Below are positions 41,809-50,948 of a DNA stretch of 64,000 bases, piece by piece (the first letter of the stretch is position 1; each line of letters starts with the position of its first letter). Source of the stretch: Chloroflexota bacterium (lineage in GTDB: Bacteria; Chloroflexota; Anaerolineae; UBA2200); NCBI GenBank assembly GCA_014360755.1, contig JACIWX010000005.1, forward strand, positions 62,001 through 126,000. The letters are read 5' to 3'. The notes below the pieces were generated by a model. It was given only the letters and a program-made list of their open reading frames with translations. It ran no database searches and was not told where the DNA came from. The position numbers were made by a program, and so were the translations under genes.

Positions 41809-43599
41809 ATGGTGCAAGCGAGAGAATCGGTTCAAATAGCGGAAAGCGTGTCTTTAGCCAAAGAAGGTCCTTGGCCACGGCCTGCTCAGCCTCGGGAAAC
41901 CGTGCAGGTGCGCTTTGCAGACGGGCGCATCTTTGAAGCGCCTGTTGGAACGACCTTGGAAGCTTTTGTGCGGGCGGCCTATCGTGAAAGTGCGGTGCCC
42001 ATTGTGGCGGCACTGGTTGACCGCTGCAAGCTCTGTGAATTGACCCAGCCGGTGACGCGCGATATGGAGGTAACTCCTATTTCCACTGGCGACAGCGACG
42101 GCATGCGCATCTACCGTCGTTCGCTGACTTTTGTGCTTGTGGTTGCCATGCATCAGTTATTCCCTGGCGTGCAAGTCTATGTGGATCACTCGCTGACCTT
42201 TGGAGGGCTTTATTGTGAGGTGCAAGGACGTGCTCCGCTCACACCGCAGGAAGTGGCGCTGCTCGAGCAGCGGATGAAGGAAATTGTGGCGGATGACGTT
42301 CCCATCCGCAAGCGGCGCGTGCCGTTAGAAGAGGCAAGAGCGTTGTTCCAAGCCCGCGGTCAGGAGGACAAGGTGCGCCTGCTGCGCTACCGGCGGAAGG
42401 ATTACGTTACCCTTTACCGCTTGTATGATGTGGATGATTATTTCCATGGGTACATGGTGCCTTCCACTGGTTATCTGCGCCATTTTGCACTGCAGTACTA
42501 CTCCCCGGGCTTTATCCTGCGCTATCCGCGACATGAGCAGCCTACGGTTTTGCAGCCCGTTGTCGAATATCCGAAACTAGTGGCGGTTTTCCGTGAATAT
42601 GGCCATTGGTTGCGTGTCCTGGGTATCAGTGATGTGGGGGAGTTGAATGACGCGCTGAGTGCAGGACGCGCCAGTGAGGTGGCATTGGTTTCTGAAGCGT
42701 TGCATGAGCAGCGTATCGCGAACATCGCGGCGGAAATCGCCAAGCGACGGGATACAGTGCGCCTAGTGTTGATCGCAGGGCCATCCGCATCGGGGAAAAC
42801 GACGTTTGCCAAGCGTTTGGCAATTCAATTGCTGGCTAATGGCTTGCGTCCTGTGGCGGTGGAACTGGACAACTATTTTGTGGACCGTGAGAAGACGCCT
42901 TTGGATGAGCATGGCCAGTATGATTTTGAGCATTTGTGGGCTGTGGATTTGGAATTGCTCAATGAACAATTGCTGAGACTGCTGGCTGGCCAGGAAGTGC
43001 AGTTACCGCGCTATAACTTCCAACTGGGCAAGCGCGAAAAAGGCGAATGGTTAAAACTGAGCGAAGAGCATGTGATTTTATTGGAAGGCATCCATGGACT
43101 GAATCCTGATTTGGTGCCCAATGTGCCCAGAGAGCGTATCTATCGCATCTATGTTTCTGCGCTGACGCAATTGAACTTGGATCACTATAACCGCGTACCC
43201 ACGACAGAGACACGCCTCATTCGCCGCATTGTGCGTGATGCCCGAGAGCGGGGCTACTCTGCGCTGGATACGCTCCGCCGCTGGGAGAGCGTGCGCAATG
43301 GCGAGAAGCGTTGGATTTTCCCCTATCAAGAGCACGCGGATGTCATGTTCAACTCTGCCCTTGCCTATGAATTGTCCGCATTGAAATCCCTCGCCGAACC
43401 CTTGCTCTTCCAGATTGAGCCCAATGCCCCAGAATATGTCGAAGCCCGTCGCCTGTTGGCTTTGTTGCATTGGTTCTTGCCCTTCCCGCTAGAACTTGTC
43501 CCATCGAACTCGATTCTACGCGAGTTCATCGGCGGTTCCAGCCTGCAGCATTTTACTGTCTGGCGACAGGGGACCTCGTCCAGCGGGGGGAACCATTAA
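41809..43599 (+). CDS. Uridine kinase-like nucleoside kinase with N-terminal TGS and ThrRS-like domains
   Basis: A 596-residue protein in three parts. Residues about 28-90 are a TGS domain (VQVRFADGRIFEAPVG). Residues about 100-270 resemble the second additional domain of threonyl-tRNA synthetase. Residues about 300-500 are a P-loop kinase of the uridine kinase/phosphoribulokinase family (LIAGPSASGKTTFAKRL, VELDNYFVDR, LLEGIHGLNP). This fused form is known from Thermotoga and several anaerobes. It probably phosphorylates a nucleoside or similar substrate; why it carries tRNA-synthetase-type domains is not known. The gene stands alone behind its own promoter. Confidence 0.85.
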   Translation: MVQARESVQIAESVSLAKEGPWPRPAQPRETVQVRFADGRIFEAPVGTTLEAFVRAAYRESAVPIVAALVDRCKLCELTQPVTRDMEVTPISTGDSDGMRIYRRSLTFVLVVAMHQLFPGVQVYVDHSLTFGGLYCEVQGRAPLTPQEVALLEQRMKEIVADDVPIRKRRVPLEEARALFQARGQEDKVRLLRYRRKDYVTLYRLYDVDDYFHGYMVPSTGYLRHFALQYYSPGFILRYPRHEQPTVLQPVVEYPKLVAVFREYGHWLRVLGISDVGELNDALSAGRASEVALVSEALHEQRIANIAAEIAKRRDTVRLVLIAGPSASGKTTFAKRLAIQLLANGLRPVAVELDNYFVDREKTPLDEHGQYDFEHLWAVDLELLNEQLLRLLAGQEVQLPRYNFQLGKREKGEWLKLSEEHVILLEGIHGLNPDLVPNVPRERIYRIYVSALTQLNLDHYNRVPTTETRLIRRIVRDARERGYSALDTLRRWESVRNGEKRWIFPYQEHADVMFNSALAYELSALKSLAEPLLFQIEPNAPEYVEARRLLALLHWFLPFPLELVPSNSILREFIGGSSLQHFTVWRQGTSSSGGNH

Positions 43600-43644
43600 C
43601 CTCGTCCAAAACGCAATCATTTCTGAATCAAAGGGGATCGATTG

Positions 43645-46197
43645 ATGCAGCCAATGTTCCTTATCCATGTAGTTCCTTCCTTGCCACCAGCCCTTGGGGC
43701 TCTAAAGGAGTTGGCGTATAACTTGTGGTGGACTTGGAATCCAGAGGCGATTGAGTTATTCCGCCGTTTGGACCGCGAGGGATGGGAGGCTTCTGGCCAC
43801 AATCCTGTGCGCATGCTGGGCATGATTGAGCAAGACCGTCTCACGGCAGCTGCACATGATGACGGTTTCCTGGCTCACCTAGAGCGGGTCTACGCAGATT
43901 TCCGGCGCTACATGACAGCCACGAATACCTGGTACCACAAGAATCATGGCGCCCCACCTGATCCGTTCATCGCCTATTTTTGCTTTGAGTACGGGCTTAC
44001 GGAATGCTTGCCCGTTTACTCAGGAGGCATGGGAGTGCTGGCTGGCGACTATCTCAAGTCTGCCAGTGACCTTGGGTTGCCGTTAGTGGCAGTTGGTTTG
44101 CTCTATCAGCAGGGATACTTCCGCCAATATCTCAACGCAGATGGCTGGCAAGGTGAGCTCTACCCAGAGAATGACTTTTACACCATGCCTGTGCGACTGG
44201 AAAAGCGCAATGGCGCGCCGGTAACGATTGAAGTGGAGTACCCGGGACGACGAGTTGTTGCACATGTTTGGCGCGTGCAGGTAGGGAGAGTCGCCTTGTA
44301 TCTCTTGGATACGAATGTCCCACAGAATCAGGCGGATGATCGCCGCATCACCCATCAGTTATACGGCGGTGATTGTGAGATGCGCATCCGTCAGGAGATT
44401 ATGCTGGGGATAGGTGGTTTGAGGGCGTTACAAGCGCTGGGCATCAAGCCCCGTGTCTGTCACATGAATGAAGGGCATTCTGCCTTCTTGGCAGTTGAAC
44501 GCATTAGGCAGTTGGTGCATGACCATGGTTTGACTTTTGCGGAGGCAAAGGAGGTGGTCTGTGCAGGGGGCGTCTTTACAACCCATACCTCCGTTCCGGC
44601 AGGCATTGATCTCTTCCCCCCACATTTGGTGGATCAGTACCTAGGGCATTACTACGATTCGCTGGGCATTTCTCGTGCTGACTTCCTGGCACTGGGGCGG
44701 TTGAACCCTGTGAACCAGGATGAACCATTGAATATGGCTGTTCTTGCCCTACGCTTGGCGGCGCAGAGCAATGCGGTGAGTCAGCTACATGGCCGAGTTT
44801 CACGCCGGCTGTGGCAAAATGTCTGGCCAGGGGTACCTGAATGGGAGGTGCCTATTCTTGCTATTAGCAACGGGGTTCACACTCCTTCCTGGATCTCACA
44901 AGATATGGCTGCCCTTTTTGATCGTTATCTGGGTCCCCATTGGAGAGAAAGGCCGGCCGACCAGACAATCTGGGAAGCAGTAGAGGAGATCCCGGATGAG
45001 GAGCTGTGGCGCCTACATGAGAGGCGGCGGGCGCGCCTGGTGGCTTTTACCCGCCGTCGGCTGCGCGCACAGTTGGAGGGGCAGGGTGCGCCACCGGCTG
45101 AGATTACGCGTGCGACGGAGGTACTCAATCCAGAGGCGCTCACCATTGGCTTTGCCCGTCGTGTTGCGTTGTACAAGCGCCCCACGTTGTTGTTGCGCGA
45201 TCCTGAACGGCTGGCGCAGATTTTGGAAAACAAAGAACGGCCTGTGCAGGTTATTTTTGCCGGCAAGGCGCACCCTCAGGATAATCCTGCCAAGGAACTG
45301 ATTCGAGAGTTGATCCACCTGACCCGTCGCAATGGGTTGGAGAATGTGGTTTTCATCGAGGACTATGATTTGAATGTAGCGCGCTACTTGGTGCAAGGGG
45401 TGGATCTGTGGCTGAACAATCCGCGTTTGATGCAAGAAGCGAGTGGCACAAGCGGTATGAAGGCAGCGGCTAATGGAGTGCTAAACCTCAGTGTGCTGGA
45501 TGGCTGGTGGGCGGAAGCCTATCATCCGGACATCGGCTGGGCGATTGGCCGTGGTGAAGTGTACGAAGACTTGAATTACCAGGATGAGGTGGAGTCAAAC
45601 GCCATTTACAACCTGCTGGAGAAGGAAATCGTGCCCCTGTTTTACACCCGCGGGCAGGACGGATTGCCGCGTGGTTGGATTCGCCGCATGAAGGATGCGA
45701 TGCGCACGGTCATCCCCATGTATAACACCAATCGCATGGTCATGGAGTATATGGAGCACCTCTACCGGCCTGCCGACAGGCGGTATCAGCGTTTGACAGC
45801 GGACAATTTTGCGCGTGCCAGGCGTTTGGCAGACTGGAAAGCATTGCTGCGGCAGCACTGGCCTGAGATACGGATTGTAGGGGTGGAGACGGATGCTTCT
45901 GGGGAGATCGCCGTAGGCGCTGAACTGGAAGTGCGTGCCAGCGTGGATTTGGGCCATCTGACCCCGGATGACGTCTCCGTAGAACTGTATGAAGGAGCCC
46001 TGGACATGGATCAGAAAATCGTAGAAGGTCAAGCCATACCCATGTCCTATGCGGGGATGCAAAAGGGCCTCTCGCTATTCGTAACCAAGGTTCGTTTCCA
46101 CAGCAGTGGACGGCGCGGATATACCCTGCGTGTCCTGCCACGCCACGAGGATTTGCCGAATCCCTTTGAGCCGAGGCTCATCCTCTGGGGAGCGTGA
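43645..46197 (+). CDS. glgP: Alpha-glucan phosphorylase (GlgP-type, short clade)
   Basis: An 850-residue enzyme that releases glucose-1-phosphate from glycogen or maltodextrin. It opens with LAYNLWWTWNPEA, the start of the alpha-glucan phosphorylase clade found in thermophiles and actinobacteria. FCFEYGLTECLPVYSGGMG, HMNEGHSAFLAVERIR, a phosphate-site segment FARRVALYKRP, and the PLP-lysine region EASGTSGMKAAANGVLNL are all present. A beta-rich domain forms the last 130 residues. ATG 43645 follows AGGGG. A terminator closes it. It may feed the transketolase-dependent pentose pathway, though the genes are not linked. Confidence 0.94.
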   Translation: MQPMFLIHVVPSLPPALGALKELAYNLWWTWNPEAIELFRRLDREGWEASGHNPVRMLGMIEQDRLTAAAHDDGFLAHLERVYADFRRYMTATNTWYHKNHGAPPDPFIAYFCFEYGLTECLPVYSGGMGVLAGDYLKSASDLGLPLVAVGLLYQQGYFRQYLNADGWQGELYPENDFYTMPVRLEKRNGAPVTIEVEYPGRRVVAHVWRVQVGRVALYLLDTNVPQNQADDRRITHQLYGGDCEMRIRQEIMLGIGGLRALQALGIKPRVCHMNEGHSAFLAVERIRQLVHDHGLTFAEAKEVVCAGGVFTTHTSVPAGIDLFPPHLVDQYLGHYYDSLGISRADFLALGRLNPVNQDEPLNMAVLALRLAAQSNAVSQLHGRVSRRLWQNVWPGVPEWEVPILAISNGVHTPSWISQDMAALFDRYLGPHWRERPADQTIWEAVEEIPDEELWRLHERRRARLVAFTRRRLRAQLEGQGAPPAEITRATEVLNPEALTIGFARRVALYKRPTLLLRDPERLAQILENKERPVQVIFAGKAHPQDNPAKELIRELIHLTRRNGLENVVFIEDYDLNVARYLVQGVDLWLNNPRLMQEASGTSGMKAAANGVLNLSVLDGWWAEAYHPDIGWAIGRGEVYEDLNYQDEVESNAIYNLLEKEIVPLFYTRGQDGLPRGWIRRMKDAMRTVIPMYNTNRMVMEYMEHLYRPADRRYQRLTADNFARARRLADWKALLRQHWPEIRIVGVETDASGEIAVGAELEVRASVDLGHLTPDDVSVELYEGALDMDQKIVEGQAIPMSYAGMQKGLSLFVTKVRFHSSGRRGYTLRVLPRHEDLPNPFEPRLILWGA

Positions 46198-46206
46198 GAC
46201 AAACCA

Positions 46207-46246
46207 CAACCCCGGATTCGCTGCGAGTCCGGGGTTGTTTCATTTT
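46207..46246 (+). terminator. Rho-independent terminator after glgP
   Basis: CAACCCCGGA (46207-46216) pairs with TCCGGGGTTG (46228-46237), followed by TTTCATTTT. Confidence 0.88.
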
Positions 46247-46264
46247 GTATCCCTATTCCGTACG

Positions 46265-47593
46265 TTATGATGTAGCCGGTTGGTTAGTAACCCTATGGAG
46301 GATAGCCTCCGCCTGTGCCTGTATATCGCGCAAGCGCTGGGCTACTTCTGTTCGTTCTTGGGCATCCAGGTCTTCAGCCAGAGCCTGCAGAATTTCCAAA
46401 AAGTCCGCATTCCATTCTGCGCGTCTCTCTTCCAAGAGTTTCTGTGTCCCCTCGGGGTAGTCGGTGGAAACCAGTTCGTTGACTAGGCGCAGTTCGGCTG
46501 GTAGTGATTCCTGGAGGATCTTGCGTGTGATTTCGTTGATTTCTGCCAGTCGCTGTGCATCCTCTGTAGCTCCTGCCTGCTGAGCATTGCGCAAGGCTGT
46601 TCCCAGGATTGCTAGGAACAGGGCATCGAGGTCGTCTCGCCTCGCGCGCAAAACCTCAGCCGGGTCTGCGCTGTTCAGAGCCTCTTGAAGCAGTTGTATC
46701 TTGCTCTCGCGCACTGCTTGTGCTTCTCGATCCAGTTGTTCGGTCATCTCGAGCAACTCGTTGCGCAACCCGCGCAGTGCCTCAGCCTCTTCTGGGGTAG
46801 CCTTTTCGATGCGCCTGGCTAATTCTTGGAAAAAGGCATAGTCCAGCAAATGGCGATTGTATACGACGAGAGCCCAACGGGTTTCTTTATCTTTGGCTGC
46901 GACAAATCTATTGACCACTTCTTCGGTGGGTGTGTCCATGGGCAGCGGTTCTGGCAAAGCAATGGGTACGCGCTCTAATAACACATCGCGCAGTTGCAAT
47001 AGCCTTTCGGTCAGCTGCTGCTGGCCCGCCATTGCGCTGCTCTCGGCGGCCGAAGCTAAGAGAAGGAGGAATGGATAGTCAATCGCTGCCTTATTTTGCT
47101 CAATCAGGGCGTGCAGTTGCTCTTCATTGTCCAATGCATTCAGCAGGTCTTGTAGCAGGCGATTTTTGGCACGTTGCTCCTCGATCATTTCTTTGGTCAC
47201 GCCATCAGCCCTGAGGATTTCGTCTATCAGCCCTTGCCTCGTGAGCACCGTGCGTGGGTTCAGGAAGTAGCCTTTGCGCTCTTCTGGCGGCACAATGCTC
47301 ATCAGGGCATTCACCAGGTTACCTGTGAGGCGTTCGCGTTCTGCCATAGGCAGGTTCAATTCTGGTGGGATAAAGAGCAGGAGCAGCTCTTTGCTGGGGT
47401 CATGATAAAGCAGGGGTGCGTTCACCACACCAGGCGTGCCACAGGAGGGACAGACCACCGTGTTCAATTGTCCGCGTAGCAGCAAGGCTTTGAGCCGAGG
47501 GTCTTGGCCCACATCCACGATGCTTTGCACCTGAGCGACATATTTTGTGCCACAATTGGGGCAGTTAATCTGAATGGGTAAAGTCGGTATCAT
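46265..47593 (-). CDS. CpXC-domain protein
   Basis: A 442-residue cytoplasmic protein. The N-terminus has CPNCGTKY (residue about 11) and CPSCGTPG (about 49), a CpXC zinc-binding domain followed by LLYHDPSKELLLLFIPPEL, typical of the family. The rest is almost entirely helical and charged, with several stretches of likely coiled coil (residues about 255-315 and 350-435). The function of CpXC proteins is unknown; they are common in Chloroflexota and Firmicutes. It is convergent with glgP and stands alone. Confidence 0.8.
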   Translation of the reverse strand: MIPTLPIQINCPNCGTKYVAQVQSIVDVGQDPRLKALLLRGQLNTVVCPSCGTPGVVNAPLLYHDPSKELLLLFIPPELNLPMAERERLTGNLVNALMSIVPPEERKGYFLNPRTVLTRQGLIDEILRADGVTKEMIEEQRAKNRLLQDLLNALDNEEQLHALIEQNKAAIDYPFLLLLASAAESSAMAGQQQLTERLLQLRDVLLERVPIALPEPLPMDTPTEEVVNRFVAAKDKETRWALVVYNRHLLDYAFFQELARRIEKATPEEAEALRGLRNELLEMTEQLDREAQAVRESKIQLLQEALNSADPAEVLRARRDDLDALFLAILGTALRNAQQAGATEDAQRLAEINEITRKILQESLPAELRLVNELVSTDYPEGTQKLLEERRAEWNADFLEILQALAEDLDAQERTEVAQRLRDIQAQAEAILHRVTNQPATS

Positions 47594-47684
47594 GTATACT
47601 CCTATTTTGGAAAATTATACTGCCAAATTCGTCAAATATACAAACCAGGCTGTGTTGAGAATTTTGAATATTGAGTACCGGTAG

Positions 47685-48077
47685 CTGTTGCGGATCGGGG
47701 GCGTCGGATTACTACTACTGCTGTCGGCTTTGCTGAGTGGTGTGCCAGCGCTGGCTGTGCTGGCTTGCGTCGTTAGTGGCGTCGTAGCCATGTTCTTCTG
47801 TCAAAATGCTACCGGCAACCGGGATAGTTGGGCCTGGGTTTAGGCACTGATTCCGGGATTCGTCAGCATAGGCATTATGCTGATGGGTCTATTCAGTGGC
47901 AAACTATGCCAGGTGATTGACTCGGAATTGTGGTTGCTGGTGATCGGTGCAGTACTGACTGCCGTATCTGGCACGCTGCTCTGTGGCCCCAATGTGTTCG
48001 GTACCTACTGGCCCGTGCTTCTCATCGCCTTGGGCACGCTCATGCTGATGCTGGGATTGACCGGTAGAGGAAACTAG
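47685..48077 (+). pseudogene. Small membrane protein remnant with in-frame TAG
   Basis: One frame reads as a continuous hydrophobic protein of about 130 residues from 47685 to 48077, with four or five membrane segments (GGVGLLLLLSALLSGVPAL, IPGFVSIGIMLMGLF, LLIALGTLMLMLGLTG). A TAG at 47841-47843 interrupts it after DSWAWV. There is no good start codon or ribosome site upstream, where a TAG (47682) closes the frame. The second half could begin at ATG 47877. It is probably a decayed gene. It overlaps the end of the opposite-strand SIS gene by four bases. Confidence 0.55.
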
Positions 48078-48679
48078 CCATGCTCTTTAGATACCAACTT
48101 GGCCGTCGCACCCGAAGGATGAGTCTGCAGCAACTCAGTCAGCTTGAAGCCACGGATGCGCATGCTGAGCAGAGCCAGCGCATCGCCTACCGCAGCATGA
48201 GCGAGAGAACTCCCGAATGGGTAAACTCCTTCCCCTTCCGCACTGGCATCCGTTTGGATCAGAACCACTATGTCGCTGCACTTAGCCAGCTCCGACTCGG
48301 CATCAGAAGTCCAGCTCACTACCTTGGCCCCACGTTGCCGGGCGATAGCCACGAACTGATTTAATTCTGCACTTTGCCCAGCCTTGGACAAGGCGATCAC
48401 CACATCACCAGGCACGATTGCAGCGGAAGACCCGTGTAGGGCATCAGCAGGATGCACATAGAACGAAGGCGTACCGCAGCAAGACAGGAGATGGGCCAGA
48501 CGGCGGGCGATGGTGCCAGATGTGCCTGCACCGGATATCAGCACCCTGCCCCTGCACTCACTAACTAGGCGTACAGTCTGGACGAAGGAATCGCCCAGCT
48601 GATCTGCTAAATGCAAAAGGGCGAGTCCTTCTGCCCTGATGACCTCTCGAGCCTGTGTCAGAATGTCATCTGCTTTCAT
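48074..48679 (-). CDS. SIS-domain sugar-phosphate isomerase (KpsF/GutQ-like, no CBS domains)
   Basis: A 201-residue SIS-fold protein. LISGAGTSGTIARRLAHLLS and YVHPADALHGSSAAI, then GDVVIALSKAGQSAEL, closely follow the arabinose-5-phosphate isomerases KdsD/GutQ. The CBS pair those enzymes carry is missing, so it has the length of 6-phospho-3-hexuloisomerase-type proteins. It probably interconverts a ketose- and aldose-phosphate. It is the last gene of an operon that also has a GutM-like regulator, which in E. coli belongs to the same glucitol operon as gutQ. The specific sugar is unknown. Confidence 0.8.
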   Translation of the reverse strand: MKADDILTQAREVIRAEGLALLHLADQLGDSFVQTVRLVSECRGRVLISGAGTSGTIARRLAHLLSCCGTPSFYVHPADALHGSSAAIVPGDVVIALSKAGQSAELNQFVAIARQRGAKVVSWTSDAESELAKCSDIVVLIQTDASAEGEGVYPFGSSLAHAAVGDALALLSMRIRGFKLTELLQTHPSGATAKLVSKEHG

Positions 48680-48725
48680 GTTCGTCTCGCTTGTGCTGGT
48701 CCTTATTTGACAGGCAACGACAATG

Positions 48726-49097
48726 CTAGTCCAACAAACCCGTCACGGCAACTGCGCGAACAGGCGAACCTGTACCCAGGTAGATCTTAAGCGGCAAAGC
48801 AGCGGGGCTCTGCATATCCATGCCGATGACTTCTGGCAGCGAGTGGAAACGCGCAAATACCGTCTGCCCCTTCATCCGCTCGGCGTGTGTCACTTTGCCA
48901 TTGGCATCGGTTGTAAGTAGTACTACAACCCCTGCGCTGATTCGTCCTGCGGACGAGCCAGCGCCTAGATAACCATCCTTGGCTAAAGCGGCTAGCTCGG
49001 AAAATCGCCTTCGGTAGTTCTGCATCTGTACCATCGTCAGGATTGCCTGCAGCCCCCACGCTGCCGCAATGAACAGAAGGAAATGCTTCCAGTTCAT
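48726..49097 (-). CDS. GutM-like (glucitol operon activator family) protein
   Basis: A 123-residue protein with one N-terminal hydrophobic segment (residues about 5-25). It then follows the GutM pattern: MQNYRRRFSELAALAKDGYL, GAGSSAGRISAGVVVLLTTD, MKGQTVFARFHSLPEVIGM. GutM activates the glucitol operon in E. coli by an unclear mechanism. Its start overlaps the upstream epimerase-like gene by four bases (coupled translation). Its presence suggests a polyol or sugar-phosphate pathway. The family call is from conserved spacing and residues; regulatory function is inference. Confidence 0.75.
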   Translation of the reverse strand: MNWKHFLLFIAAAWGLQAILTMVQMQNYRRRFSELAALAKDGYLGAGSSAGRISAGVVVLLTTDANGKVTHAERMKGQTVFARFHSLPEVIGMDMQSPAALPLKIYLGTGSPVRAVAVTGLLD

Positions 49098-49783
49098 GTG
49101 GCCGCTATGCTCCCCACTGCATCGCGTAACTCTCGCAATCTCTGTGTCAAGTTTTTGTTTTTATGTAATGTACTACCGAAAACGACAGAGGTTGCGCCTG
49201 CTGCCACTGCGGACGCCGCAGTTTCGGCAGACAACCCACCTGCCACCTCAATATCTAGTGCCAAACCATCCTGCTTCATAAGAGCACGAATTGCTTTCAC
49301 TTTACTCATAGACTGCGACACAAAATGCGCGCCAGCGGTCGCTTCGCCATACGCTCGACTTAAGACCAAAACGCTGTCTACGAACGGCAATATCTCGACA
49401 ATAGCCGAAAGCGGTGTGCCCAGCGCAATGCTGATGCCCGCCTTCAGCCCTGCATTGCGTACCAATGAGATGCCCTCAAACAGCAATGGAGTAGATTCAG
49501 CCGGAATAAAGATTAAATCAGCTCCTGCGGTGGCTAGTGCGGTAACAAACTGTTTCAGCTCAACCACCGCCAGATGGACTTCGAATGGCTTGCCTGTCAA
49601 ATGCCGCACTGCTTGTAACGCTCGGGGCGGAAACCCTAGTTCGGGAATGAAATGGCCATCGAACACATCCCAGTGATAGAAGTCTATTCCTGCCTGATCT
49701 AGTTCGGCAACCACATCGGCAAGGTGACCATGATCTGCGTTGAATATCGCGGACCCAATGCGCACTGACTTTGTTGCAGACAT
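49094..49783 (-). CDS. Ribulose-phosphate 3-epimerase family protein
   Basis: A 229-residue TIM-barrel protein of the ribulose-phosphate-binding superfamily. Seen are IGSAIFNADHGHLAD (LSADF-like start), HWDVFDGHFIPELGFPP (metal ligand His and Asp), PFEVHLAVVE, and the phosphate-binding VAGGLSAETAASAVAAGA and VVFGSTLH. The canonical MTVEPGF segment is replaced by VLVLSRAYGEATAG, so the substrate is probably not ribulose-5-phosphate itself. ATG 49783 follows AGGAG; the ten-codon longer frame is rejected. It belongs to the GntR-led operon. Confidence 0.8.
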   Translation of the reverse strand: MSATKSVRIGSAIFNADHGHLADVVAELDQAGIDFYHWDVFDGHFIPELGFPPRALQAVRHLTGKPFEVHLAVVELKQFVTALATAGADLIFIPAESTPLLFEGISLVRNAGLKAGISIALGTPLSAIVEILPFVDSVLVLSRAYGEATAGAHFVSQSMSKVKAIRALMKQDGLALDIEVAGGLSAETAASAVAAGATSVVFGSTLHKNKNLTQRLRELRDAVGSIAAT

Positions 49784-49822
49784 CTCAGTTACTCCTAGGT
49801 GAGCTGTGCTCATATCGTCTCA

Positions 49823-50902
49823 CTACTTACTTAAACTCTGCGAAATGGATTGCAGGTTTTGCCACGTTTCGCGCAGCACCGGAATGCCCTTAACTAGTCT
49901 TCGCTGCTTGGTTCGATACTCAATTTCTCCTGGTAAGAAGATCTCTTCTACCCCAGGCAGGCGCTCAGAGGATTTCAACTTACAGATCAGGTCATCCACT
50001 TTGGCCTTAAACTCATCGAGTGGGGTAAAAGCGGTGATGTCCACAACCGCCATGAAAACACCCAGATGCTGAACCTTGGTAAACTGGGAGCCAAAGGCCG
50101 GCAGATATGGCCCAAAGTTTTCGGTTCCGGTCAGGATACCAGCCAGGATCGTATTCACCACCAACATGCCATACCCCTTGGGCCCACCAATGGGTTGTAA
50201 CAGAAACTCTTTACGTTTCTCCAGTGGGCCAACGATGACTTCGGGATCAGTAATGGATTCGCCTGTGTTGGCATCCACGACCCACCCTTCAGGAATGCGC
50301 CTCCCTTGGGCCGCAGCTTTGATGACTTTGGCCTTCGCTGCCACGCTGATTGCCATATCCAGCACAATGGGCAGTTCTTCGCCAGCGGGAATGCCTACAG
50401 CGAATGGGTTATTGCCCAACATCGGCACTTTACCACCCCAAGGGGCGAGATTAGCGTGTGTATCAGTCACAATGTAGCCAATCAGGTCCTTTTCCACAGC
50501 CTGGATGACATAGTAACCCATGCACCCGACATGGTTCGTATTGCGCAAGCCAACCAGGGCTACACCGCTTTCTTTAGCCTTGATAATACAGCGCTCCATA
50601 GCCTTGGCCGCAGTAATATGGCCCAGGCCATTATCTCCATCGAGCACCAGAGTTGTGGGCGTCTCCTTGATCACCTTCATCTGAGGGCGCAAGTTGATCA
50701 GTCGATTCTGGATCTTTTTCACATAGTACGGCACCAGGAGGGCGCCATGCGTGTCGATGCCCCTCAGGTCTGCATCTACCAGGATCCTTGCCTGGTAAGC
50801 GGCATCTTCCGCTGGGACCCCTAACCTGACGAAAATCTCGGCGATCAAATTCTCAAGCTGGGTAGCAGAAACAATGATCGTATCATCGTTGGCCAATTTC
50901 AC
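49823..50902 (-). CDS. Ldh2-family NAD(P)H-dependent oxidoreductase (malate/lactate/diketogulonate reductase type)
   Basis: A 359-residue enzyme of the Ldh_2 family (YlbC, YiaK, ComC). DADLRGIDTHGALLVPYY, VGLRNTNHVGCMGYYV, APWGGKVPMLGNNPFAVGIP and GGPKGYGMLVV are hallmark segments; His in DTHG is the probable catalytic residue. Members reduce 2-oxo acids or 2,3-diketogulonate. YiaK is linked to an OMP-decarboxylase-superfamily enzyme in the L-gulonate-type pathway, a loose parallel to the epimerase-like gene next door. It sits third in the GntR-led operon, between the cyclase and epimerase genes. Confidence 0.88.
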   Translation of the reverse strand: MKLANDDTIIVSATQLENLIAEIFVRLGVPAEDAAYQARILVDADLRGIDTHGALLVPYYVKKIQNRLINLRPQMKVIKETPTTLVLDGDNGLGHITAAKAMERCIIKAKESGVALVGLRNTNHVGCMGYYVIQAVEKDLIGYIVTDTHANLAPWGGKVPMLGNNPFAVGIPAGEELPIVLDMAISVAAKAKVIKAAAQGRRIPEGWVVDANTGESITDPEVIVGPLEKRKEFLLQPIGGPKGYGMLVVNTILAGILTGTENFGPYLPAFGSQFTKVQHLGVFMAVVDITAFTPLDEFKAKVDDLICKLKSSERLPGVEEIFLPGEIEYRTKQRRLVKGIPVLRETWQNLQSISQSLSK

Positions 50903-50948
50903 CGTTCTCCTTCAATCCATAAATCAAAGTAGACTGTATAGCCGTGCT

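Noticed and set aside
47841..47843. The TAG as pyrrolysine
   Set aside because: No pyl genes are seen, the gene is a small hydrophobic protein without a known Pyl site, and there is no good start codon.
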